This document shows, in pieces, positions 10,353-20,857 of a stretch of 64,000 nucleotides of DNA. Source of the stretch: Pyrenochaeta sp. MPI-SDFR-AT-0127 (taxonomy: Eukaryota; Ascomycota; Dothideomycetes; Pleosporales; Cucurbitariaceae); the NCBI GenBank assembly GCA_020747015.1, contig JAGTJM010000018.1:186001-250000 (forward strand). The letters are read 5' to 3'. Positions within the stretch are counted from its first letter, which is position 1. Each line of letters opens with the position of its first letter. The notes beneath the pieces were generated by a model that saw only the letters and a program-made list of their open reading frames with translations, did no database searches and was not told where the DNA came from. A program made the translations under genes and the position numbers.

Positions 10353-11432
10353 CTAATCAGAATCTGAGCTCTCGGACTTATTCTGGTCCTGCCTATTGCC
10401 GATAGGTGGACGCCGTGGGAAACCCAAACAATTATCAGGATTCCGTTCTACCTTAGCGTACTTCCCTCCTTTGCTGTCGCCCCATTCACGCCAAACCCAC
10501 TGAATCCGTTCTTGGTCTCTATAAGGCAACCACCCACACATGCTCCACCAACTGGCTGCTGCCCAATAAAAGCAAGGATTGTAAAGGCGGAATTGGAAGG
10601 GACCTCCCCAAATGATCCGATGTACAGTGGAGATAGCAAAATCGATGAGAGTAAGTCGCATTTTCGGATCAGCATAGTTTGAGGTGGTAGGCCTCGATAG
10701 TATGACATTCTTAGGTTCCAAATCATGGTGATGGATACCTGCAAGACGAAGGTCATAGTCGGCCTCGATTAGCTTGCGCATGATATTATCCCGCTCTTCT
10801 TGGTTGAGGTCGTCGGGGTCAACATCCAACATGCTCTCGCCGGATACATACTCTATCAGAATCATGCGTACCTCTCGGGTGACTGACAAGCCTCGGATGT
10901 GTTGCGTGATTTCCAATGTCCATGAACCATGATATTTAGGCATAATGCTGCCTTGCACTTTTTTCCCCATAGTTTCGAAGTAGGCTGCAGCTTCGATTGA
11001 ATAATCCGAGGCAGCGTTGGCGGTGACATCTACAGTGAATTCCGGGAAGTCCCTGGGATGGAAACGGTAGTACATTGGGTCGAAAATTTTGGCAACACCC
11101 TCATTTGTTAGAAGTATTTGAGCGCCACAGTTGAGTCCCGTACGAAGAGTACCGGTGATGTTGAAGTGGCAGATGTCTTTCGAGATTGTCAGCCCACCCT
11201 CAGGAGGATGAGAGAGACACCAATCAACTTGATTGGGAGGCGGATCAAGGTCAATATGCGGAAGGCCATCGCCAGCGTATATCCCTCCAAATGGGGCGGG
11301 CGGTTGGTGACGCTTTGCTGTGAAGCTGCCGCCGACAATGTAGGGAAGAGGTGGCTTGTAATAGGGCTTGCTAGGCGGCGAAAAACAGTTGCTGGAGCTA
11401 TCGCTCGGTCCACCTGACATGCTGAAAGCCAT
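10353..11432 (-). CDS. protein-kinase-like protein
   Basis: A single exon of 359 residues from ATG 11432. The first 90 residues are Pro-rich and without clear domain. From about residue 95 a kinase-like fold can be followed: a candidate Lys in VAKIFDP, a candidate helix-C Glu in SIEAAAYF, the hinge LIEYVSGES, the catalytic loop HHHDLEPKNV (HxD..N kept) and LIDFAIS in place of DFG. The DFG to DFA change may alter metal binding, so activity is uncertain; the loop resembles aminoglycoside-phosphotransferase-like and other small fungal kinases. It lies upstream of the nuclease-like gene on the same strand. The substrate is unknown. Confidence 0.65.
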   Translation of the reverse strand: MAFSMSGGPSDSSSNCFSPPSKPYYKPPLPYIVGGSFTAKRHQPPAPFGGIYAGDGLPHIDLDPPPNQVDWCLSHPPEGGLTISKDICHFNITGTLRTGLNCGAQILLTNEGVAKIFDPMYYRFHPRDFPEFTVDVTANAASDYSIEAAAYFETMGKKVQGSIMPKYHGSWTLEITQHIRGLSVTREVRMILIEYVSGESMLDVDPDDLNQEERDNIMRKLIEADYDLRLAGIHHHDLEPKNVILSRPTTSNYADPKMRLTLIDFAISTVHRIIWGGPFQFRLYNPCFYWAAASWWSMCGWLPYRDQERIQWVWREWGDSKGGKYAKVERNPDNCLGFPRRPPIGNRQDQNKSESSDSD

Positions 11433-12513
11433 GTTCTAGTAGTTGGGGTTGCGTTGTAGAGGGAAGTTGAATTGAAGGTTGTTGTTAGTGCGAGGTGACA
11501 GAGCAACAGCCACTTATCAGGTTAGGGTGGCCATGCCGAGTGGTGAAAGGGCAGAGCTTGCCTTGAAAGTCACACGGACAGGCAACCGCGTGTCACTAAC
11601 CACACAAGTTCACTTTCACGGTAAACATTCAGGTCCAGAGTGATTGTCAGTGAGCACTTTGAACGTCACTCTATCATGATCTAGCTAGACTTTACTTCGA
11701 TCTGAAAGTGTCAACATAGTCCTAGAAGTGAAAAGATGTCAAGAAATTGTATGGTTACTACAGGCATATATGACAACAATGCAGAAAGCCTGAGGTATCT
11801 TAGACAACCGTGTTAAACTTGTGACAAAAGTGTTGCGTTGATTGTCGTGGATCTTGGCATAAAGAGAAATTGTGAACGAAGAGGCTGAGATGCACTAGCT
11901 TATAGATGCATGAACAAAGGTGCTATTTCCAAGAGTCATGTATGTGTCCATTTTCTCGTGTCAAGAGATGCACATGAGTAGAAGACATAACGGACGTTGA
12001 TACTGCCCACAGTCTAGATGCGGCTCTTCTGCCAAGCCGGCACTTACGTCATTATTGACATTCCACGATCGTCTTCTTCAAGCTCACATCTGAAGTGCAC
12101 TCAACAACGGCTACAGGCACCCGCCCTCTAGCGTAGTTTGAATCTAAAAGTCCTGCCTCCGCCCAGGCCCACAGCCACTCATTGGAAGGGGACAACCGTC
12201 CGCAGTCCTTGGCGAGCCCAATTCACTTGATCCAATTCCGGTTCCCGAATGAAAGGATTATTGTTTGGCTCGGCCGGGAAACCGGCCAGGCACATGAGCG
12301 TACGAATATACGCGAACTCTTGGGCTTGGAATAGAGTGGCTTGACATTACGCAAACATGTATGACGTTGCTTTGAGCATGCGGGTACCAGCCACCGCCTC
12401 CTAGATTTAATCATAATGAACGACGTTTGTCTCTCGTGCGAGTATTGTTGTATCTTCCACTTCGAAACGCCAACCTAATTCTGTTACAATTGCACATTCG
12501 CAATACTGTCAAC
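11433..12513. other. divergent intergenic region before the lipocalin gene
   Basis: About 1.1 kb between the kinase-like gene (left, minus) and the lipocalin gene (right, plus). Only short non-conserved frames occur. It should contain both promoters. No repeats or tRNA were recognised. Confidence 0.4.
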
Positions 12514-13281
12514 ATGCGCGTCTTCAGCACCGTCTTAACTCTGACCTCGGCCGCCTCTGGTTTCATACTCCCACGACAAGATTCAGCATCAAATGACACA
12601 TCCGCCGCCCCAAATGTTGCCGCTGCGCAGTACGATGGATCTTGCTTCTATCCTGTACCAGATCCCAAGTTCAACCTAGAGGCGTACCTCGGAACGTGGT
12701 ATCAGGTTGCTGGCACACCGTTTGGCCCGACAGCCGGCGCGAGATGTGTGACTGCAAATTATAAGCTTAATGTACAAAAGAATTACTGTTAGTCTATTGG
12801 GAAGTCAATACTGACCGCGCAACAGGATAATGGAACCGTGAGAGTACTCAACACAGCACAAGTCGGCCCTCAGCCAATCAACATTGTTGGCACTGCCACT
12901 CCGGTAGATTCAGCCTACGGTGCTGGCGGAGCGTTCGTTGTGTCCTTCCCTGGAACCCCGGATGCAGAGTGCCCAGGACCTAATTACATTGTGCAAGGTA
13001 AGCGAGTCTATGGACAGCAACATTCGAGGCTTAGGGTGCTAACATTGTTGCTAGACTACGCTATTGACTGGGCTATTGTTCAGACTCAAAACTGGAGCAC
13101 ATTGTACATTTTGAGCAGAGAACGGCAGCCAGCCCCCGCGAGTATTGATGTCAGTACTTGTAACTGAACTGTATTTCACGAAATTGTGCTAACAAATCTG
13201 CAGGCTTGGGTCGATCGCGCTGTTGCGTTTGGCTCGGATGCGTCCTCCATTATAAAATTCAATCAGACAGGCTGCGAGTAA
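12514..13281 (+). CDS. secreted lipocalin-like protein
   Basis: Lipocalins are eight-stranded beta barrels that bind small hydrophobic ligands. Four exons (12514-12771, 12826-12997, 13055-13149, 13204-13281) with introns of 54, 57 and 54 nt, each with GT/AG ends and CTRAY-like branch sites, give 200 residues. MRVFSTVLTLTSAASGF is a signal peptide. The lipocalin signature is clear: YLGTWYQVAGTP (the GxW motif) near residue 60, then a strand ANYKLN, the later YAIDWAIVQTQNWSTLYILS pair of strands, and a C-terminal helix SIDAWVDRAVAFG ending in TGCE, where the Cys can pair with one in the barrel. Its overall plan resembles apolipoprotein D/Blc. The ligand is unknown; a role in lipid or pigment carriage would be inference. 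Confidence 0.85.
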
Positions 13282-13751
13282 GCGCGAAGTGGCCAAAAAG
13301 CGAACCGCTTGGAATGGTAGCTCACGAATGGCACGAATGTACTAATATATCATCGCTTTCGCAATACTCCGATCCGACCTGAAATGTATAAACATATTGC
13401 GATTACCTTGAATTATATGTCATCGATGAGTGTATTGACGCATGCCCAACGCCTTTGATCTCATCGGGTTTGCGGACACACTGTTCATAGCTAATCAATC
13501 ATATAACCGAAAAACTTTGGTGTCAGGGGAGGGGGGGGGGGGGATTGTCCCACTATAGTTCCTCGTAACTGACGTCTACTTGAGATATCAAGTCACCTCA
13601 TGAGATAGTTGCGAAAATTTACGCGGGATTCGTTGAGGGTGCGGTGAATACTATACTGCATTCCTTGGTCGCCTAGAATGCCGAGGCGACAAAAAACACA
13701 AATCTATCGGAAAAAGAGATGACTCAACTCTGGGTTGGTAAATTCCAAGTA
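13282..13751. other. intergenic region with a poly-G tract
   Basis: A run of 13 G residues, preceded by GGGGA, lies at 13526-13543. The rest is ordinary AT-rich sequence between two convergent genes, with no gene seen. Confidence 0.45.
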
Positions 13752-14633
13752 CTATCTGAACACTATTCGTTCGTTATCTGTCGCGGCAGTTTTATGAGCC
13801 TGGAAGACCGGATGTGGTATCCATTGTTGAGTGGGCTGGGCTGGCCATTGCTGGACCGATTGTGGTGTCCATCGCTGGACCGGCTGAACTACAAAAGGTA
13901 CTGGAGGTCCTGTTGGCTGCATCTCGTATATGCTTTCGAAGCCACCGTATCTACCTTTGCCTCCGAATAGCCATTTGAAACCCCCACGAACATGTATTAG
14001 AGTCCACAGACTACAGACCACTAATAATGAGGCGACAGCCATCGCAATTAAGAGAAACCTGGCCGCCTTTGCAGTACCGCATGCTACCCTAGCCCATGAC
14101 TGATTCGGGTAAAACTGGTCGATTTGGCAAGCCCATGTTTCTCTTGTAAATGCCTGGTCACTTTTGCCCACATCTTCATAACTATGCCATCCCTTTTCAC
14201 GACCTTGTATCAGAGTGGTATATCCAAATATCCCCACACTAGCGCCGATCATGATCAAGTTGCTCACGAGTGTGGCCCAACTCCATATCCTTTGGTGTCT
14301 TGCCGTTCCTTCCACCCTCTTCAGCTCCCATATTCCACAGATACTTAATGTGCCGATGATGTACGCTAAGACACATACACACAGTATTGCAAACGTAGGC
14401 GCCTGTTTGATGCGCAACGCGATATCGGTATTTGTGAAGTCGTTGGAGCCGGTAGTCGTAGGGCCGTAGACCGTGATTTCGTAGTCACCATAGCGCCAGT
14501 TGCGAAGGGCCTGCGAAAGAAGAATGGATGAGGAGATGCGCTCGAGGAGAAATGTCAGGACGGCGGTTGGAAGGAAGAGGAACAGCGGAGGGACAAGGAG
14601 GAGGACTACGCGGCAGCCGTTGGGGTTGCCCAT
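13752..14633 (-). CDS. four-helix integral membrane protein of unknown function
   Basis: A single exon of 293 residues from ATG 14633 (MGNPNGCRVVLLLVPPLF). Four hydrophobic segments can be seen: about residues 8-32, 85-107, 120-145 and 195-220. An extracytoplasmic loop between the first two contains NWRYGDYEITVYG, and one between the last two contains conserved-looking Cys and Trp residues (ETWACQIDQFYPNQSW). The overall plan resembles the SUR7/claudin-like four-helix proteins of fungi, but the typical signature was not certain. The C-terminal tail is Pro/Gln/Trp-rich with repeated QPVQRW, QSVQQW, QPTQQW units, probably cytoplasmic. The frame upstream of the chosen ATG begins at a TTG, so this is the first ATG. 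Confidence 0.7.
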   Translation of the reverse strand: MGNPNGCRVVLLLVPPLFLFLPTAVLTFLLERISSSILLSQALRNWRYGDYEITVYGPTTTGSNDFTNTDIALRIKQAPTFAILCVCVLAYIIGTLSICGIWELKRVEGTARHQRIWSWATLVSNLIMIGASVGIFGYTTLIQGREKGWHSYEDVGKSDQAFTRETWACQIDQFYPNQSWARVACGTAKAARFLLIAMAVASLLVVCSLWTLIHVRGGFKWLFGGKGRYGGFESIYEMQPTGPPVPFVVQPVQRWTPQSVQQWPAQPTQQWIPHPVFQAHKTAATDNERIVFR

Positions 14634-15657
14634 ATTGGAACCGTGTGTTCTATTCAGGCGATAACTCGACGAATTAAGGTGAGCCGTTACATGCGGGACA
14701 CAGGATTTAATGAGTGACAAGAGATACGGCCCATACCAGGATATGGTGAATGATATGTGCTGGAAGCCGCATCTCGACTCGCTGATCGTGATCTGATACG
14801 ACGAAGGGACGCCTTAAAGATCTCTCAGTTAGGCACGTCGAGCTTGGCACAGGTCGGCTTCAAAGTCGCACCATTATAAAAGGTCTTGGGCGCAACATTT
14901 CGAGGACGCGTTCTTATGTTCACAAATACAATTAACTGCACGTTTAAGTGTTCCAACTCGATGTGCATCAGGGGCATGCGTGTTCACGTGATGAATCCCC
15001 ACTCCAGGTGCCCGACTGCCGATGTCTTACCCCAACCTTGTTACTCGATACTATAGATGCATCCACCCTCTCATTCCACGGTGGTTGAAGGACTGCCATC
15101 CCTACTTGAGGAGAATGTGTTGGCCTCGCCTTCGCCCGTGCTGAAAATTCCCACCAACTTGCCATCGATGAGGCAAGGTCTCCAGTTTTATGAGTTAACT
15201 TACTATGAAGCACTATATTTCAGCGTAGAAAATGTGTCAGAACTCCAGGCAAGATGACGGAGACTTATATCCGGACGTGGAAGAGCCTGTCGACACCCCG
15301 CGGAATCAGGGATGCGTAGAACATTTCATGCAGCAATGTAGTTCGCCCGGCACGCGAAAACGGCTGGGCGTGGCCTCGCAATCGACAACTGAAAGAAGAG
15401 GAAATCGCCGATTCGGCCGAGACATGATTGGCAAATTCTTGTGGGAGATCGGACTCTTGTGGAAGACCAGATTCTGCCTTTGTTATATCATACGATAAGA
15501 AAGAGATTGAGTTAATGGCGTTATTGATTGAGAAATTGTCAAGCAACACGAAAGTGCAGTGATTTTGACTGTATTCCTACTAGGACAAGGGAAGATCTAT
15601 CCATTTCGTTTAAGTATGGGTATTGCCAGTATCTAAGTATGCTAGGGCTTATGTCAT
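14634..15657. other. intergenic region, no gene seen
   Basis: About 1 kb between the membrane protein gene (promoter side) and the 3' end of COG8. Frames of up to 94 codons exist but begin at non-ATG codons and show no family resemblance. Confidence 0.4.
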
Positions 15658-17112
15658 TCACTTGACTGGGCTAGCAACTCTTTCTACGGGGCTACTTGTC
15701 CTACCCGTTCCCACGCCGGACGCTAATAGCTCCAATCTTGATGCTTGGACGCGATGTTTCTTCATTACTTCCACCCATTCCTCATCTAACTCTTTCTCTT
15801 CTGTCTCGGCCTCTAGCTCAGCCTGTAGATCGTCCTCCAATAGGGCAATCATCATGCTGAAATCTCCACCTAGTCGGCCTAGTGAACCAGCACAATACAA
15901 AACCTGTGTAAGGAGCGAATCTCGCGCTGAGCGGTCTTGAACATTCGGCAGGTATTCACGAAGTGTATCGAAGAGCATTTCAACCAGATGTAGTGGGAAA
16001 GTTGCTAGTGCGGAAGGTATCGGCTGCAACGGATTTGCTTCGGCGATGGGTTTGACAGCAGGTGCACCTTCGTCGGAACCAGGAGCCGGTAGTGCGGAAG
16101 GGAAGATGCTCTTGTACATAGAGATTACGGCAAAGCTTTGCTCCCGGAAGATCTCGAGATATTTTTTCAGATACTTCTCAGTCTGCTGACCAACTGCCCA
16201 GCCAGTATCGCCCTTCGGCGTCTTGGTCAGACGTTTGTCGGTTTCCTGGTCTGCAAGCTCTCGCAGAGGATCCAATGCATCTAGCATCGACTCTAAACAA
16301 GCCAATCTACACAACAGAAACAGCGCACCAAGGGTACCTTCTCCACTGCCAATGCCAGTTTTCTTTGTAGTCCACGACTCATCCAATTCTGGGGCAACAC
16401 GCCGAAGCCACCCGATGGTTCGCATAGCGCCTGCCAGCTTGATGCCCTGGGACTGAAGCGAGCTAATCAGATTGGTGGTCATGGTCTTCATCTCCTGCTC
16501 AGCCTGTGCGGTAAGCGAGGATATAAGCTGTGAGTTTGGGTACAGTGTATGCAGACGCTTGATGTGGGCGTGAAGGTCCAGCGCCGAGGCGTAGTTGGCA
16601 TTCGCAGATGCAGTGGATGTTGCAGCCTGCACGGCAGCTGTCGAAGAGGATATGGCAGACGACAGGAGTGTGGGCAGGTCCAACACGTCGGATACACGGT
16701 CTATATTCCTTGAGAGCAGCATTGCCTTTCTCCGTCGATCTAGTATCGCATTCTCGGCGCCTCTGCTATACTTGTCTGAGAATTTTTGTGCAGCCGACTC
16801 GAGCTTTGGCAGCTCTGCCTGTATTGTTCCAGCATCTTGGCCTATTTGCGGAAGTGTCTTTTGGAGTTGTGCAAGGTGGTCGGCAGACAATATTATGGGC
16901 TTGTGTGAGCGTTTGGACAGGGCTTGAAGTGAACGTAGAATCGATTGCGAGCTTTGGGACAGCGATTGTTGCTCAGAGGACGTGAGCGCTGCCAGAGGGA
17001 GTGTTGTCAAACGAGACAGGTATGCGTTGGTGACAGCGTCGCCTGCAGGTCCTAAGCGGGCGTCTTGAGCGTCGAAGTAGGGAATCAGCAGTTCATATAA
17101 AGGGTCTGCCAT
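15658..17112 (-). CDS. cog8: conserved oligomeric Golgi complex subunit 8 (Dor1-like)
   Basis: COG8 is a lobe B subunit of the COG tethering complex, which retrieves glycosylation enzymes within the Golgi. A single exon of 484 residues starts at MADPLYELLIPYFD (ATG 17112). The Dor1-family opening is visible in AYLSRLTTLPLAAL, followed by heptad-like helical segments (AQLQKTLPQIGQDAGTIQAE) and LLSRNIDRVSDVLDLPTLL. Later segments include LFLLCRLACLESMLDAL and a 'FPLHLVEMLFDTLREYLP' helix near the C-terminus. The size is in the normal fungal range. It is divergent from the UBE2O-like gene with 227 bases between start codons, so the promoters are shared. Confidence 0.85.
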   Translation of the reverse strand: MADPLYELLIPYFDAQDARLGPAGDAVTNAYLSRLTTLPLAALTSSEQQSLSQSSQSILRSLQALSKRSHKPIILSADHLAQLQKTLPQIGQDAGTIQAELPKLESAAQKFSDKYSRGAENAILDRRRKAMLLSRNIDRVSDVLDLPTLLSSAISSSTAAVQAATSTASANANYASALDLHAHIKRLHTLYPNSQLISSLTAQAEQEMKTMTTNLISSLQSQGIKLAGAMRTIGWLRRVAPELDESWTTKKTGIGSGEGTLGALFLLCRLACLESMLDALDPLRELADQETDKRLTKTPKGDTGWAVGQQTEKYLKKYLEIFREQSFAVISMYKSIFPSALPAPGSDEGAPAVKPIAEANPLQPIPSALATFPLHLVEMLFDTLREYLPNVQDRSARDSLLTQVLYCAGSLGRLGGDFSMMIALLEDDLQAELEAETEEKELDEEWVEVMKKHRVQASRLELLASGVGTGRTSSPVERVASPVK

Positions 17113-17339
17113 GGTGGAGAAGACGGGAGATTCAAAAACGTCTATCACGCGTCGAGTAGCTCAATTGCCTTGTTCACAGGTCCTGCCATAGGATTTGCGG
17201 GGGTCGATTGCGGACATCAGACGGAGGTGATGAACGACGCCATTAGAACCCCTGTCCCTTGGCGACGCCTTACTGAAAGCGAGACGACCCGCAAGGTATT
17301 CTTCACATGCGAACCATAAGGCTTGCAGCCACTTGAGCC
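17113..17339. promoter_or_regulatory. shared divergent promoter of COG8 and the UBE2O-like gene
   Basis: Only 227 bases separate the two divergent start codons. No TATA box is obvious, as is common for housekeeping fungal genes. Confidence 0.45.
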
Positions 17340-20300
17340 ATGGATCGCGACACCTCTCCACCCAACGAACAAAATACCCCAGACGGCAACGACAGCATAG
17401 GCACACAGCCCAACGTCTTCGAGCGCTTTCTCTCCAACCTCTTTGAAGACCGCTTCCTAAACGAGGACCCCGCAAACGACAACACCCCGCCCTTTTCGCC
17501 GCAGTCGCAACCTTCAAATAACCTCATTCCCTTCTTCAGTGCCGCCAGCGTCTTCGCCCCTTCTCAGGATATCGAGCCACATATTGACAGGCCGTCAAGA
17601 CATACCGTTACTTCCCGGGACTCGTCGGCACTTCAAATGCAACACGCGCAGGATGTCGTCTTTTGTGTTGAGGATACCGTGGGCCTGAAAGACGACAAGT
17701 ACAGTGTAGGCGTGGTGGACCGGTCGTTTGGCGATGTCGACTCTCACGAACCCCGACCGCAGCGAGACTATGGGGAAGACATTGAGAGAAACCCTGAAAT
17801 CCCTAGAGACGACTTCACCAAATTTATGAAGAGCGGTATCCCACCACGGGGCACGGTACTGGTTTCATGGCAGACCCAACTTAAGACAGAATTGATACCG
17901 GAATCACAACTGCAGCTGCTGGATAGAGCACTGTATGTGGGCGATGTGGTGAAGAGAAAATCTGAGGATCACATGAGCGGAACAGTCATTGGGACGAAGG
18001 CGACATGCACCCTCTTTCCGGCTACTATGTTCAACGGCGGCCAAATCACACAAACCACCACGGACGATTTGTCAATACGAAACGTACCGGCAGAAGAGCT
18101 GCTTAACGTGCACGAGTTTGTCGAGGGAGCCTTGGTTGTATATGGCGATTGGGTGGGCCGGATCGAGAACGTCTACGATGAAGTAGCGGTCAAGTTGTCA
18201 AATAACTCGGTCGTCACCGTCGAGGACGCTAGTGAGCTGGAGCAGGACGATATCACAGTGGAGCGCCTCAGCGTCGGCGACACTGTCAAGACAAAGAAGG
18301 GCAACCTACGGAGAGGCCGCTGGAGATACGGTGCATTTGATCCTAACGTACGACCCGTGGGTATGGTGGTGGAGACTAGGGCAACTGAGATCGACATACA
18401 GTGGCTAGCGAGGAGTATTGGCGCCCGAAACATTACATTCTCTGCAGAAGAGCCGCCGGCAACCCTCGGCCGAGACGAGTTCGAGAGTGCTTCTTTCTAC
18501 AAGTACGATGCATCCGGTGGAACTGCCACTACTCTACCTGTATCGGCAAATGGTGTCGATCGATCATACCATGTTGCTGACGTGGCTGTGGGCGACCGTG
18601 TTCATTTCAAGGATATAACAGGAGCTGCTGTCAAGTACGATGGCACTCACACCCTGCCAAACGGATACCCACAGGGCAAACTGACGCGTATAGCGCGAAC
18701 TGAATCCTTAGGATACGACTTGAATGTTTTTCTGGTCATGCAAACGCACAGTCAAGTCACGGTGCAGTGGCAGGATCTTACCACGACCGATGACCTGAGT
18801 TCATCGCTATTACCAGACCCAAACGTTGAGGATGACGATGAAGTCTGGCCAGGCGAGATTGTCTTCTCAAAGGAAGGAAGAGAGGCGGACAATGCAGAAG
18901 AGACATGGACCAAAAAGCCCGCCAAAGTAGGTGTAGTACAAACCGTCAAAGGCCGAGATCGAATTGCTACAGTGCGGTGGTTCAAAAATCCGTCTATCGA
19001 ATTCTTTGGCCCGGATCTGCTTCGGCCTTCCTCGACGGGAGAGCTGAATGAAGCCATCGACGACGTTAGTTTGTACGACATCTACTCCTTCCCTGCCCTC
19101 ACACGGCGACGCGGTGACTTTGTCTTGGTGCACCCAAATTCGGTCGACAGCCTTCAAACACCATTGAGTGTTGATGGTCCGGACTGGTTTGGAGAGGTTA
19201 TCGACCTTGGCTTGGACGGACAGCTCACTGTTCGTCTAGGCGCAGCCAAGCCTGTGGTCGATATTCAGGTACCCTATGAGAGCGTTACCCTCGCATATAG
19301 CAGTGACATGGCTGATGAGTTTCTCAACATGGAGGAATTGGATGGTGACTCGATTGACGATTCAGAGGAGGAGGACATTTCCGACTCTGCATCCTTTAAT
19401 GAGATGTGGATTGAATATGAGGGGATGGATGGTGAACAGCTTGCCGGCGATGAAGAAGACTGGTCGACAGAAGATGAAGAGGCGGATGAAAGCGACGGTG
19501 ATGAATCGATGCCAGATCTAATAGAACCAGATGATGTTGATACATCGAAGACTACACCTGAGAGTAAATCACCTAGTGCCGATGAAGAGGTAACAGACTC
19601 AGCACAAGATGCACGAAATGATCAGTCTTCAATGGCTCAAGACAGCTCAGAGTCATCCTCAGAAACGCCAGCGTCCTTCCTTATCCTTGATAGCCCTCCA
19701 CCTGTGAACCATCACTACGTCTACCAATCCGCAGCATCGTCATCCGCCTTTATGCGTCGAATTGCAAAAGAACACAAGATCCTTCGAAATTCCTTACCTC
19801 CAGGCATCTACGTTCGCACCTGGGAATCGCGTCTCGACTTGCTCCGGATCCTTATGGTTGGACCCGTGGATACACCCTACGAGTACGCACCCTTCGTCAT
19901 CGACTTCCATCTGGGCTCCTCGTATCCTCAAGCGCCGCCCGAAGCCTTTTTCCATAGTTGGACCAATGGGAATGGTCCAGTCAATCCCAATCTCTACGAA
20001 GACGGCAAAATCTGCCTTAGTTTGCTCGGCACATGGCACACTGATGAGCGGAACGAAGGCTGGAGTCCCGCGAAGAGCACACTATTGCAGGTTTTAGTCT
20101 CGATCATGGGCCTAGTCCTAGTGAAGGAGCCATACTACAACGAAGCGGGTTACGATGTACACCGTTCAGCGCCTGAGACAAAGCTAAGCAGCGCTCTATA
20201 CACCGAGCGTGCCTACTTTCGCGCTCGCGCTTTCATACACCATGCCCTCACGAATGACGTTGCGCCATTTAAGCAAGACTTGGAATATCTATATCAAAGC

Positions 20301-20489
20301 CAAGCCAATGAAGCGCCCAAACTACTCGATAAAGCCATCGAAGCCGCCAATGACATTGTAGAACGAAGCGCAAGCGGTAGCGAGGAAGGAGAGCGCGATG
20401 GTCTACGCAAGATAAGTCTGGGTGCTCTGGTCATGCTGAAGAGGCAGATCGAGAAGCTAGAGGCATTAAAGCAAGCATCAAGTGCATAA
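17340..20489 (+). CDS. UBE2O-type E2/E3 hybrid ubiquitin-conjugating enzyme
   Basis: UBE2O proteins are very large E2 enzymes that can also select their own substrates. This single exon encodes 1049 residues from ATG 17340. The N-terminal two thirds hold several SH3/Tudor-like beta modules (for example VGDTVKTKKGNLRRGRW, ADVAVGDRVHFKD and GDFVLVHPNSVDS), the pattern seen before the catalytic domain in UBE2O. A strongly acidic linker (about residues 660-790) follows. The UBC domain begins near residue 810: LPPGIYVRTWESRLDLLR, YEYAPFVIDFHLGSSYPQ, then NPNLYEDGKICLSLLGTW with the active-site Cys at about residue 892, and WSPAKSTLLQVLVSIMGLVL. The last 60 residues are helical. Absence of introns over 3 kb is notable but not unusual in these fungi. 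Confidence 0.9.
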   Translation: MDRDTSPPNEQNTPDGNDSIGTQPNVFERFLSNLFEDRFLNEDPANDNTPPFSPQSQPSNNLIPFFSAASVFAPSQDIEPHIDRPSRHTVTSRDSSALQMQHAQDVVFCVEDTVGLKDDKYSVGVVDRSFGDVDSHEPRPQRDYGEDIERNPEIPRDDFTKFMKSGIPPRGTVLVSWQTQLKTELIPESQLQLLDRALYVGDVVKRKSEDHMSGTVIGTKATCTLFPATMFNGGQITQTTTDDLSIRNVPAEELLNVHEFVEGALVVYGDWVGRIENVYDEVAVKLSNNSVVTVEDASELEQDDITVERLSVGDTVKTKKGNLRRGRWRYGAFDPNVRPVGMVVETRATEIDIQWLARSIGARNITFSAEEPPATLGRDEFESASFYKYDASGGTATTLPVSANGVDRSYHVADVAVGDRVHFKDITGAAVKYDGTHTLPNGYPQGKLTRIARTESLGYDLNVFLVMQTHSQVTVQWQDLTTTDDLSSSLLPDPNVEDDDEVWPGEIVFSKEGREADNAEETWTKKPAKVGVVQTVKGRDRIATVRWFKNPSIEFFGPDLLRPSSTGELNEAIDDVSLYDIYSFPALTRRRGDFVLVHPNSVDSLQTPLSVDGPDWFGEVIDLGLDGQLTVRLGAAKPVVDIQVPYESVTLAYSSDMADEFLNMEELDGDSIDDSEEEDISDSASFNEMWIEYEGMDGEQLAGDEEDWSTEDEEADESDGDESMPDLIEPDDVDTSKTTPESKSPSADEEVTDSAQDARNDQSSMAQDSSESSSETPASFLILDSPPPVNHHYVYQSAASSSAFMRRIAKEHKILRNSLPPGIYVRTWESRLDLLRILMVGPVDTPYEYAPFVIDFHLGSSYPQAPPEAFFHSWTNGNGPVNPNLYEDGKICLSLLGTWHTDERNEGWSPAKSTLLQVLVSIMGLVLVKEPYYNEAGYDVHRSAPETKLSSALYTERAYFRARAFIHHALTNDVAPFKQDLEYLYQSQANEAPKLLDKAIEAANDIVERSASGSEEGERDGLRKISLGALVMLKRQIEKLEALKQASSA

Positions 20490-20771
20490 GTGAAACGAAA
20501 GACGAAGAGTTGAACTTTTCTTGCATAGCCGGCGTTTGAATTGCATGTTGATGGTATATCTCTCCATCACCTTTTGAGCACATAAAGATGCTCCGCTCGA
20601 GTATGCGGGCATAATTACATAGTCACTATGAGAAATAATATCATATATTGAGGGTGCCCGTCACCATGGTTCCCTGTGATGCTGGACCACGTACTACTTC
20701 GACCGGACATTGATCATAATACGAGTGCATATACCTGCTTTGAGGCCCCCAGGTACTGGGGTTTCCATAAT

Positions 20772-20773
<2 letters not shown>

Positions 20774-20841
<68 letters not shown>

Positions 20842-20857
20842 CCTCTCTCTCTCTCTC
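20774..20857. repeat. (CT)n microsatellite
   Basis: About 84 bases of nearly pure CT dinucleotide repeat, interrupted once by an extra T and once by an extra C. It produces long Ser-Leu and Arg-Glu artefact frames on either strand. It is likely polymorphic between isolates. Confidence 0.95.
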
